This document shows positions 56,678 to 64,000 of a stretch of DNA of 64,000 nt, in pieces; position 1 is the stretch's first letter, and every line of letters begins with the position of its first letter. Under the pieces are notes generated by a model, which searched no databases, was not told the origin of the DNA, and was given only the letters and a program-made list of their open reading frames with translations. The stretch is from NCBI RefSeq assembly GCF_021864535.1, contig NZ_JAKJIC010000001.1, positions 62,001 to 126,000 on the forward strand, in the 5' to 3' direction. The DNA comes from Oryzibacter oryziterrae (lineage in GTDB: Bacteria > Pseudomonadota > Alphaproteobacteria > Rhizobiales > Pleomorphomonadaceae). The position numbers were made by a program, and so were the translations under genes.

Positions 56678-57642
56678 CACAGGGCCTCCCCGCCATTGCC
56701 GCTTGAGTGCACGACGGCACCGAGCACGGCCATGCGCACGGCAACCCCCATTTCCACCTGTTCGCGAATGAGGCTTTGCGGGCCATCGGCAACCGCAGGA
56801 TCAATCTCGACGCCGCGGTTCATCGGGCCAGGGTGCATGACGAAGGCATCGGGCTTGGCATAGGAGAGCTTCTTCTCGTCGAGGCCCCAGTAGCGGAAGT
56901 ACTCGCGCACCGACGGCACGAAGCTGCCTTGCATGCGCTCGCGCTGCAGGCGCAGCATCATGACGATATCAGCGTCCTGCAGCCCTTCCTTCATGGAGGT
57001 GGTGACTTCCAGCCCCATATCGCGGAAAGCGCCGGGCACCAGGGTCGACGGGCCGATCAGGCGAACGCGCGCGCCGAGGGCAGTCAGCAGAAGAATGTTT
57101 GAGCGGGCTACGCGGCTGTGGGCCACGTCGCCGCAGATGGCGACGGTCAAGCCTTCGATACGTCCCTTGTGTCGGCGAATGGTCAAGGCATCGAGCAGGG
57201 CCTGGGTCGGGTGCTCGTGGCTGCCATCACCGGCGTTGACGACCGAGCAGTCTACCTTCTGCGCCAGCAGTGCGACGGCGCCGGAGGCATTGTGCCGCAC
57301 CACGATGACGTCGGGGTTCATGGCGTTCAGTGTCACGGCGGTGTCGATCAGGGTTTCGCCCTTCTTCACCGAAGAGGAGCCGACCTGCATGTTCATGACG
57401 TCGGCGCCGAGCCTCTTGCCCGCCAGTTCAAACGAGGACTGCGTCCGCGTCGAGGCTTCGAAGAACAGATTGATCTGCGTCCGCCCTCGAAGAAGATCGC
57501 CCTTTTTCTTGGGCTGGCGGCCGAGTTCGATGTTTGCTTCGGCTCGGTCCAGAAGGTCGAGCAGTTCAAGCTTCGACAGGCCTTCGATCCCGAGGAGATG
57601 CGGGCGGTTGAAGCCATAGGGGTTTGGCGCGGATTTCGTCAT
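56677..57642 (-). CDS. pyrB: Aspartate carbamoyltransferase catalytic subunit
   Basis: 321 residues. It makes carbamoyl aspartate, the committed step of pyrimidine synthesis. The carbamoyl-phosphate motif is [13 protein letters not shown] near residue 60; [25 protein letters not shown] and [12 protein letters not shown] are all typical. The start at 57642 fits the family; the frame extends far upstream through the divergent promoter region without similarity. It is translationally coupled to the pyrC-like gene. No regulatory PyrI is seen. It is divergent from an AbrB-type membrane protein gene. Confidence 0.97.
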   Translation of the reverse strand: MTKSAPNPYGFNRPHLLGIEGLSKLELLDLLDRAEANIELGRQPKKKGDLLRGRTQINLFFEASTRTQSSFELAGKRLGADVMNMQVGSSSVKKGETLIDTAVTLNAMNPDVIVVRHNASGAVALLAQKVDCSVVNAGDGSHEHPTQALLDALTIRRHKGRIEGLTVAICGDVAHSRVARSNILLLTALGARVRLIGPSTLVPGAFRDMGLEVTTSMKEGLQDADIVMMLRLQRERMQGSFVPSVREYFRYWGLDEKKLSYAKPDAFVMHPGPMNRGVEIDPAVADGPQSLIREQVEMGVAVRMAVLGAVVHSSGNGGEAL

Positions 57643-57882
57643 GAGTGAGCGTGATAGATGCCTTTGGCATCGGCGGCAAGCTGGCGCAAATCCCTTGAAC
57701 AGAATTCTTGTCCGCGGGGACGAGTCCTGCGCCGGCGGAAGATCCGCTCGGCGCAATCGCCACTGGTTTGCAACAATGCTTGCGCTATACCGGATGCAGT
57801 CGGTGTTCGCCAGAGCGAGTGCCGGACGCCCTTCCTCGCTGGCGCAGTGCATTGCGCCGGCTCTGCCTTTGAGAATGCGGCC

Positions 57883-58959
57883 ATGTCGATCGATCTGCCT
57901 AAGATTGGCAGTCCTTCCCCTCTGTTGCGCTGGTTGGTCTTGCTAGTGGGGTCGGCCCTGCTGGCGGGGGCACTGGAGTTTGTCCAGTTGCCTGCAGCCT
58001 TGTTGCTCGGCCCGATGCTGGTCTCCGTCTTTCTCAGTACGCGAGACATGGGCGTCGTGGTTCCGCGGCCTGTCTTCTTCATCGCGCAGGGCATCGTCGG
58101 AACCATGATCGGGCGGGCCATGCCTCCGGCCGTCTTTGGCGAGATCTTCAGCATCTGGCCCATCATTCTGACCGGCGTGTTGTTCGTGGTTGTCGCAAGC
58201 AACTTGCTTGGCTGGTTGATCGCAAGGTCGCAGGTGCTGCCGGGCACGACGGCGATCTGGGGGGCTTCGCCAGGAGCGGCGACCGCCATGGTCATCATGG
58301 CCGAAGCCTACGGCGGCGACATGCGGCTTGTGGCGATGATGCAATATCTCCGCGTGATCATGGTGGCGAGTGCGGCAAGTCTCGTGGCGCGCCTTTATCT
58401 TGGCGGTTCGCTGGCAGCACTGCCGTCGGTGAACTGGTTTGGTCCGGTCGACTGGCCAAACTTCGCCCTGACGATGGCGGTGATCGCCGCGGGGCTGATC
58501 CTGTCCAGGCTGCTCCGTATGGCCACCGGGCCAATGATCCTGCCGATGGCCCTTGCCATCGCCTTGCAGTACTTCGGTCTGGTCAAGATCGAGCTGCCGC
58601 CCTTGCTGCTCGCGCTCTGCAACACGGTGATCGGCTGGAGCATCGGCATGCGTTTCACGCGCGACATACTCGGCTATGCCGCGCGAGCGCTCCCAACGAT
58701 GATCCTCTCCATCGCGGTGTTGATCGCAGTCTGCGCCTTGTTCGGCTGGGGGCTGGCGCATTGGGCCAACGTGGACCCTCTGACGGCCTATCTGGCTTCG
58801 AGCCCGGGGGGCGCCGATTCCGTCGCTATCATCGCGGCCTCCATCAAGGTCGACGTTCCCTTCGTCATGGCCATGCAGACGATGCGCTTCTTTGTCGTGC
58901 TGCTGACCGGTCCAGCGCTGGCCCGCTTCATTGCCGGGCGGGTTGCGCCGGCGGAATAG
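57883..58959 (+). CDS. AbrB-family (PF05145) membrane protein
   Basis: 358 residues with about ten hydrophobic helices in two related halves. Each half carries the AbrB duplication pattern ([15 protein letters not shown] and later [13 protein letters not shown]) and a [11 protein letters not shown]-like loop (also [15 protein letters not shown]). The family was first annotated as ammonia monooxygenase or putative transport; E. coli AbrB regulates aidB, but the biochemical role is unclear. The start at 57883 is chosen because the hydrophobic part starts soon after. It is convergent with selO, 4 bp between stops. Confidence 0.85.
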   Translation: MSIDLPKIGSPSPLLRWLVLLVGSALLAGALEFVQLPAALLLGPMLVSVFLSTRDMGVVVPRPVFFIAQGIVGTMIGRAMPPAVFGEIFSIWPIILTGVLFVVVASNLLGWLIARSQVLPGTTAIWGASPGAATAMVIMAEAYGGDMRLVAMMQYLRVIMVASAASLVARLYLGGSLAALPSVNWFGPVDWPNFALTMAVIAAGLILSRLLRMATGPMILPMALAIALQYFGLVKIELPPLLLALCNTVIGWSIGMRFTRDILGYAARALPTMILSIAVLIAVCALFGWGLAHWANVDPLTAYLASSPGGADSVAIIAASIKVDVPFVMAMQTMRFFVVLLTGPALARFIAGRVAPAE

Positions 58960-58963
58960 CCGG

Positions 58964-60448
58964 TCAGGTGCCGCAGAAGGTGGCCATGACGCGTTCGTGC
59001 GGCTTGGGCGGCATGGCCTGTCGTTCCGCATCCGGCTGATCCTCAAAGGGGCGGGACAGGATCTGGTGCAGCCGGTCGAAGGGCGCAAAGTCGTCGCGCT
59101 CTATGGCCGCCTCGATGATTTCTTCCAAGAGGTGGTTGCGTGGAATGAAGGCGGGGTTGATCCGCCGCATGGCCCTGCGGGTCTCTTCGGCGGAGCGCTG
59201 CTGGCCGGCAAGACGGTGACGCCATGTGTCAAGCCACGGAGCTATGGCGTCTCGACTCTCGAAAAGGTCGAACAGAGCACCGTCGGCGTCGGAGGCGACG
59301 GCGCAATCAGCCAAACGCCGGAAGGCGAGCGTGAAATCCGCATTGCCGGTGCGCATGGCTTCGAGCCAGACCTTGACGAGATCGAGGTCACCCTCCTGAG
59401 CCTCCGTCAGGCCGAGCTTTTCGCCAAGACCGTTCTGGTAGCACTGCTCGAAGGTAGAGGAGTAGTCGTTCAGAATCTCCATGACGGCGTCCATCGCGGG
59501 CTTCTCGCCAAGTGCCGGCACGATTAGCGGCAGCAAGCACTCTGCGAGACGGGCGAGGTTCCACTGGGCGATTCTGGGCTGATTGCCGTAGGCATAGCGG
59601 CCGCCCTGATCGATGGAGCTCAGCACCATCGAGGGATCGTAGGCATCCATGAAGGCGCAGGGGCCGTAGTCGATGGTTTCGCCGGATATGGCCATGTTGT
59701 CGGTATTCATGACGCCGTGGATGAATCCAACATTGATCCAGCGGGCAATCAGATCGGCCTGACGCGTTGCGATGGCCTTGAAGAGCGCAAGCGCCGGCAC
59801 GGCTTCACTGGCAGCTTCTGGATAGAGGCGGGCGATCACGTGATCGGCCAGTAGCCCCAGCGCTTCGGTATCCTTGCGGGCCGCAAAATACTGGAAGGTG
59901 CCCACTCGAACATGGCTGAGGGCGACGCGGGTGATCACGGCGCCGGGCAGGACACGCTCGCGGTAGACTGAAGAGCCGGTCAACACCGCGGCGAGGGCGC
60001 GTGTCGTTGGCACGCCGAGTGCGGCCATGGCTTCGCTGACGATATATTCGCGCAGCACCGGGCCGAGTGCCGCCCTGCCATCGCCCCGGCGGGAGAAGGC
60101 TGTGCGGCCCGCGCCCTTGAGTTGGATGTCGCGCCGTTTGCCATTGCGGTCGATGATCTCGCCGAGCAGGATCGCCCGTCCGTCGCCGAGCTGCGGCACG
60201 AAGTTGCCGAACTGGTGGCCGGCATAGGCCATGGCAATCGGCTCCGAGCCCTCGAAGATCTGATTGCCGGAGAGCATCGCCAGACCCTGCTCAGACTGCA
60301 GCGCATCCGGATCAAGCATCAACTCCTGAGCCAGCGGCCGGTTGAGTGCGACGAGGCGCGGGGAGACCGCGGGTTCGGGGATTGCGGGCGCGAAGAAGCG
60401 ATCAGGCAGTCGGACATAGGTGTTGTCGAAAGCGACCGAGAGCGTCAT
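58964..60448 (-). CDS. selO: Protein adenylyltransferase SelO
   Basis: 494-residue pseudokinase-fold AMP transferase. Conserved parts include AYAGHQFGNFVPQLGDGRA, RDIQLKGAGRTAFSR, GDGRAALGPVLREYI, and the active-site region GFIHGVMNTDNMAISG and IDYGPCAFMD. SelO transfers AMP from ATP to protein Ser/Thr/Tyr residues, linked to oxidative stress. The last residues are TFCGT, with a cysteine at the place where animal SelO has selenocysteine. The start at 60448 matches the family N terminus; 14 upstream codons were trimmed. Confidence 0.95.
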   Translation of the reverse strand: MTLSVAFDNTYVRLPDRFFAPAIPEPAVSPRLVALNRPLAQELMLDPDALQSEQGLAMLSGNQIFEGSEPIAMAYAGHQFGNFVPQLGDGRAILLGEIIDRNGKRRDIQLKGAGRTAFSRRGDGRAALGPVLREYIVSEAMAALGVPTTRALAAVLTGSSVYRERVLPGAVITRVALSHVRVGTFQYFAARKDTEALGLLADHVIARLYPEAASEAVPALALFKAIATRQADLIARWINVGFIHGVMNTDNMAISGETIDYGPCAFMDAYDPSMVLSSIDQGGRYAYGNQPRIAQWNLARLAECLLPLIVPALGEKPAMDAVMEILNDYSSTFEQCYQNGLGEKLGLTEAQEGDLDLVKVWLEAMRTGNADFTLAFRRLADCAVASDADGALFDLFESRDAIAPWLDTWRHRLAGQQRSAEETRRAMRRINPAFIPRNHLLEEIIEAAIERDDFAPFDRLHQILSRPFEDQPDAERQAMPPKPHERVMATFCGT

Positions 60449-60996
60449 GCAACCCAACTCCGCAACATGGTTAAAATTCAGGCTTGCCAAAGCAGCCTCG
60501 GATTCCCTAGGTTCTTCAACGTATCACGGATGATTTGCGGGTATAGGCGAACCTTTTGGGCAGCCAGGAGGCTTTGAGGGATTCTGACTAAAATCTGATT
60601 GCTAAAACAACGTGTTGTCTGGCTATGAGCCGTTTGCGCCTTTTGCCTTCGATAACGCAGATTTGTTGGGCCAAGCTTGGCTTGGCTGAGGCAGTATTGT
60701 CGTCGATTTGCCGGGCTCTAGTGCTGGAAGTTGAGCTTCCACGTTAGCATGAGCGCATTGATGTTTTACATCAATACTTTAGCTGCTCGATACAACTCAT
60801 TGATAAATAAATATAATTGCTTTTTGCTGTGATCTTGGTTGATATCAGCAGAATGCCGATTTTCTTTCCCCAAAATGCCATCGGCACACCGACGTTTTGG
60901 CCGATGTCTGGTCCGACTCCCTATACGTGATTTTCTGTAGCATATCCTTCGGCGAGGCCGCTGTTTCCTGAAGCCAGCTGGGGCATGGGCGGGGGC
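60449..60996. other. Long AT-rich spacer with several short inverted repeats
   Basis: No credible gene. The segment is clearly richer in A and T than the rest of the window, most of all at 60760-60860. It contains ATTGATGT-TTT-ACATCAAT at 60757-60775, GCCAAGCTTGGC around 60674-60685, and a longer imperfect hairpin around 60872-60902. It holds the selO promoter; the AT-rich part may be an acquired or regulatory segment. Confidence 0.45.
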
Positions 60997-62412
60997 CTAG
61001 GCTGCGCGCCCGACCTCTTCCAGTGCTCGTCCAAGTACGTCGAAGATGCGGGGATCAGTGCATTGGGCGACATTGAAGCGCATGAAGCTGCTGCAGTCCT
61101 TGGCGAGGCTGAAGACGTTTCCGGGCGCAAAGACGACGCGCTGGGCGAGGCCAACCCGGGCCACTTCCGCAGCGTCGATGCCGCCTGGCAGGCGAGTCCA
61201 CAGGAAGATGCCGCCACGCGGTTCGATCCATGGCACGACGCCGAGGGCGGCGAGCCGGCGGACGGTTTCCCCCGTCGCTTCGGCGAGGCGAGCCTTCATG
61301 GACTCTACATGGCGACGCCAAGCGTTGTCGGTCAGGATTGCATAGACGAGGGCTGCGCCGACGCGGGAGTTGCCGAAGCTGGTGGTCACCTTGAGGTCGA
61401 TGAGCGGTTCAATCCAGCTTTCCTTGACGATGACATAGCCGGTACGGACTGCGGGCGTGATCGTCTTTGAAAAGCCGCCGACCTGGATCACACGATCGAA
61501 GCCGTCGAAGGTGGCGAGGCGCGGTGTCGGGGTGGTTTCGAAGGACGCGAAGATCTCGTCCTCGACGATCAGCAGCTCATGTTCCGCCGCCAGCTTCAAC
61601 ATGCGGTGCGCCACGTGAGGGGCGATGGAGGCGCCGGTAGGGTTATGGAACACCGAGTTTGTGAGATAGAGCCTCGGTCGGTTCTCGATCAGATTGCGCT
61701 CGAAGGCGACGAGGTCGGGGCCGGTAGGGGTGAAGGGTGTGCTGACGACGCGGACGCGATGGGCTTTCAGCGTGGCCAGGAAGTTGAAGTAGCAAGGGTC
61801 GTCGACGAGGACGGTGTCGCCGGGTTCCAAGAGGAAACGGCAAACCAGATCGATGGCCTGCGAGCCGGAGTCCGTCAGGATCACCTGGTCGGGTGATACG
61901 GTGACGCCACGTTCCACCATGCGCCTTGCGATCGACTGGCGCAGCGGTGGCAGGCCTAGCGGCTGATCGTAGTCGGACAGATTGAGGGAGGTGTCCCGGG
62001 ACAGGGCGCGCATGGCCTTGCGGATTTCCGTTTCCGGGGTCCAGCTGGCGGGCAACCAGCCGCAGCCCGGTTTTAGCGATTCCTCGCGCGAATCCAGGGA
62101 TTGGCGGGACACCCAGAGCGGGTCGACAGCGCGATCGAGTTTCGGACCGATGTCGGCCAGCGAGAGGGGTGGCATATGGCCGGCCACATAGAAGCCAGAG
62201 CCCGGACGGGCGGTGATGACGCCTTCGGCAACGAGCCGGTCATAGGCTTCCACCACGGTCGATTTGGAAATGCCAAGGCGGTCGGCGAGGGCCCGGATGG
62301 AGGGAAGGCGTGCGCCAGGAGTGAGGGATCTCGAGGAAATGCGGTCTCGAATTGAGTCTCCAACCCGCTCCACAAGGGTTTTTTCCTGTGGTGTCGACAC
62401 TTTGTCCCGCAT
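60997..62412 (-). CDS. MocR-type regulator (GntR helix-turn-helix plus aminotransferase domain)
   Basis: 471 residues. Residues about 10-75 form a GntR winged helix-turn-helix (LTPGARLPSIRALADRLGIS.STVVEAYDRL). Residues 120-465 form a fold-type I aminotransferase domain with NLSDYDQPLGLPPLRQ, LTDSGSQAIDLV, VFHNPTGASI and the PLP lysine in VGGFSKTITPAVRTGY. MocR proteins use PLP or an amino-acid adduct as effector and usually control a divergent gene; here that is the EamA transporter at 62545. The start at 62412 was chosen because the helix-turn-helix begins soon after it. Confidence 0.92.
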   Translation of the reverse strand: MRDKVSTPQEKTLVERVGDSIRDRISSRSLTPGARLPSIRALADRLGISKSTVVEAYDRLVAEGVITARPGSGFYVAGHMPPLSLADIGPKLDRAVDPLWVSRQSLDSREESLKPGCGWLPASWTPETEIRKAMRALSRDTSLNLSDYDQPLGLPPLRQSIARRMVERGVTVSPDQVILTDSGSQAIDLVCRFLLEPGDTVLVDDPCYFNFLATLKAHRVRVVSTPFTPTGPDLVAFERNLIENRPRLYLTNSVFHNPTGASIAPHVAHRMLKLAAEHELLIVEDEIFASFETTPTPRLATFDGFDRVIQVGGFSKTITPAVRTGYVIVKESWIEPLIDLKVTTSFGNSRVGAALVYAILTDNAWRRHVESMKARLAEATGETVRRLAALGVVPWIEPRGGIFLWTRLPGGIDAAEVARVGLAQRVVFAPGNVFSLAKDCSSFMRFNVAQCTDPRIFDVLGRALEEVGRAA

Positions 62413-62432
62413 GTGTACTGCTCTTGTCTTGG

Positions 62433-62452
62433 TACAGTTTAATCGGACTGTA
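62433..62452. promoter_or_regulatory. Candidate MocR operator between the regulator and EamA genes
   Basis: TACAG-N10-CTGTA, a symmetrical pair of half sites, lies 20 bp before the regulator start in the 132-bp divergent gap. Half sites of this kind in a regulator/transporter gap are typical of GntR/MocR control. Only one pair was seen clearly by eye. Confidence 0.5.
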
Positions 62453-62544
62453 TTGAAGTATACCTCGACGGTAAAGGTCGGACATGACACCTCTCGGCCA
62501 GGGTAGCCTCGGGAAAAATCCTGAGCGGGCAAAGTGAGGCAGCC

Positions 62545-63405
62545 ATGGATGACGGTCGGAGCGGGTTTCTGAACGGATTGACGGGGGTGGCGATCTTTTC
62601 CGGGTCGCTGCCAGCGACACGAGTCGCGGTGCAGGCCTTCGACCCGTTATTTTTGACAGTTGCGCGGGGATCCATCGCCGCGCTTCTGGCGATCTCCTTT
62701 CTGGTCGTGACGCGCGCCAGGCGGCCCACGGGACCGCAGTTTGCGCTGCTGGCTGTGGTGTCCATGGGGGTGGTGATTGGCTTTCCGCTGCTGTCGGCGC
62801 TGGCGCTTCGCCATGTGACCTCGGCGCATGCCATGCTGTTCATCGGACTGTTGCCGCTGTCCACCGCGGCCTTTGCGGTTCTGTTCGGCAAGGAACGGCC
62901 GCAACCCGCGTTCTGGCTGTTTTCGCTCATGGGCAGTGCCCTCGTCGGAGCCTATGCGTTGCGCGATGGCTTCTCGGGATCGATGGTGGGGGACGGTGCC
63001 ATGCTGGCCGCCGTCGTGGTCTGCGGTCTCGGCTATGCCGAAGGTGCCCGCCTGTCGCGTGAACTCGGCGGGACAGAGGTGATCTCCTGGGCACTCGTCC
63101 TGGCACTGCCGGCGATGGTGCCCTTGGCTTTGTACTTTGCGCCTGCCAGCCTCGATGTTCCCGCTTCCGCCTGGGTCGGCCTTGCCTATGTGTCTGTATT
63201 CTCGATGTTTGTCGGCTTTCTCTTCTGGTATCGCGGTCTGGCGCAAGGCGGGGTTGGACGCGTCGGGCAACTGCAGTTGCTGCAGCCCTTCATGGGACTG
63301 ATCCTTGCTGCCCTGCTGCTGGGAGAGCAGGTGGGCTGGGCCATGGTGGCCGTGACAGCGGGCGTCGTGCTATGCGTGGCCGGCGCGCGTCGGTTCGCGG
63401 CCTGA
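62545..63405 (+). CDS. EamA/DMT-family transporter
   Basis: 286 residues with ten hydrophobic helices in two EamA repeats; NGLTGVAIFSGSLPATRVAVQAFDP opens the first, and the second ends with PFMGLILAALLLGEQVGWAM, a common DMT signature (ALLLGE). Such proteins export or exchange amino acids or other metabolites. Control by the divergent MocR-type gene suggests an amino-acid or vitamin B6-related substrate, which is inference. The next gene starts about 100 bp downstream. Confidence 0.9.
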   Translation: MDDGRSGFLNGLTGVAIFSGSLPATRVAVQAFDPLFLTVARGSIAALLAISFLVVTRARRPTGPQFALLAVVSMGVVIGFPLLSALALRHVTSAHAMLFIGLLPLSTAAFAVLFGKERPQPAFWLFSLMGSALVGAYALRDGFSGSMVGDGAMLAAVVVCGLGYAEGARLSRELGGTEVISWALVLALPAMVPLALYFAPASLDVPASAWVGLAYVSVFSMFVGFLFWYRGLAQGGVGRVGQLQLLQPFMGLILAALLLGEQVGWAMVAVTAGVVLCVAGARRFAA

Positions 63406-63508
63406 CGCCGGCCAGGGTCCGTTGAACTTCTTAGGGTGGCGCAAGTGACTTGATTGCGAAGCTTCGGCCCGTCTATCAAGCGAGAAAGTGGATTGCCTGC
63501 CGGAGGAA

Positions 63509-64000
63509 TATGTTGGTCACGCTTGCCTTCGTTACAACCTCCCTGGTTCTGCTGCTGACCCCAGGGCCGACGAACACGATGCTGGCGACGTGTGGCGCGA
63601 CCCTTCGCTTTCGCCATGCAGCCCTGATGCCTTTTGCCGAGGCCATCGGTTATGTGATTGCGATCTCGTTCTTTTTCGCGCTTGCGACCATCGTGCACGG
63701 CAACCCGATGGCCTATTCGGTGATGAAGCTGCTGGCGGCCTCATGGCTAGCCTACTCGGCCGTGAAGCTCTGGCGGACACCGTTTGAGGCGGTGGGGGCG
63801 TCGCCGGTCGGGGCGTTTGGCCGGGTGTTCCTGACCACGATCCTCAATCCGAAGGCCATGATCGTCGGCACGCTGTTCATCCCCGCGCAGCCTTTTGCTT
63901 CCGCTTCTGCCTGGATCGTCGTCTATGCCTTGCTGTCCATTTCTGCCGGCTTTGGCTGGGTGTTCCTGGGCGCGATGCTGCCTGCGGCGATCCGTCGCCA
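63509..64000 (+). CDS. LysE/RhtB-family exporter, 3-prime end cut off by the window
   Basis: The frame is open from the ATG at 63509 to the window end (164 codons). GGAGGAAT directly precedes the start. The first helix ends with LLTPGPTNTML, the family signature, and LNPKAMIVGTLFIP is the second conserved motif. It is the second LysE-family gene in the window. The substrate is unknown. Confidence 0.88.

Noticed and set aside
60757-60775. Fnr/FixK box
   Set aside because: The half sites TTGAT and ATCAA are 7 bp apart instead of 4, so the normal dimer geometry does not fit.

Overview
The window looks like chromosome of a high-GC alphaproteobacterium of the order Hyphomicrobiales (Rhizobiales). 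The evidence is gene content and order: lipA, coq10, a CinA C-terminal gene, fused ispDF, dusB, ntrB and ntrC; a fused cysNC; sdhE followed by mfd; fabG, acpP, fabF and mltG; and pyrB, pyrC, plsY, dprA, topA and rnr. The genus cannot be fixed from sequence reading alone. No rRNA or tRNA gene, transposase, integrase or CRISPR array was seen.

Layout. 1-2.7 kb: a cut-off GNAT gene, a small YegP-like gene, a glyoxalase-family gene broken by an in-frame TGA, and a soluble receptor-like protein. 2.8-11.1 kb: lipoate, ubiquinone, isoprenoid and tRNA-modification genes leading into the nitrogen two-component pair ntrBC. 11.2-16.9 kb: a UbiH-type hydroxylase, a Tat-exported repeat protein whose ribosome binding site lies inside a hairpin, and a GH13 glucosidase divergent from a LacI regulator. 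17.1-23.5 kb: sulfate activation (cysD, cysNC), an MFS exporter divergent from soxR with a clear SoxR box between them, and a membrane diguanylate cyclase. 23.7-27.7 kb: sdhE and mfd.

27.7-32.04 kb is the accessory part. Two direct copies of a 94-bp palindromic repeat, plus a third inverted copy, bracket about 4 kb. This segment holds the frameshifted 3-prime end of an alanine dehydrogenase gene with its terminator, a 64-residue membrane protein, a divergent 806-residue HTH/STAND-NTPase/TPR protein, and a GC-rich block full of stems but without a credible reading frame. It is the most likely place for an undescribed system.

32.3-46.6 kb returns to housekeeping: aminotransferase, asparaginase, L,D-transpeptidase, NnrU-like protein, a YfgM/BamB/Der envelope and ribosome-assembly cluster, a nitroreductase, and the fatty-acid and cell-wall cluster fabG-acpP-fabF-mltG. 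46.6-57.6 kb carries minus-strand RNase R, a degenerate GGDEF protein, TopA, DprA, PlsY, a dihydroorotase-like protein that lacks key metal ligands, and PyrB. 57.9-64 kb has an AbrB-type membrane protein, SelO, a MocR-type regulator divergent from an EamA transporter, and the start of a LysE-family exporter cut by the window end.

Start codons were chosen by eye from ribosome binding sites, overlaps and family N termini. Several upstream extensions of the open frames were trimmed on that basis.
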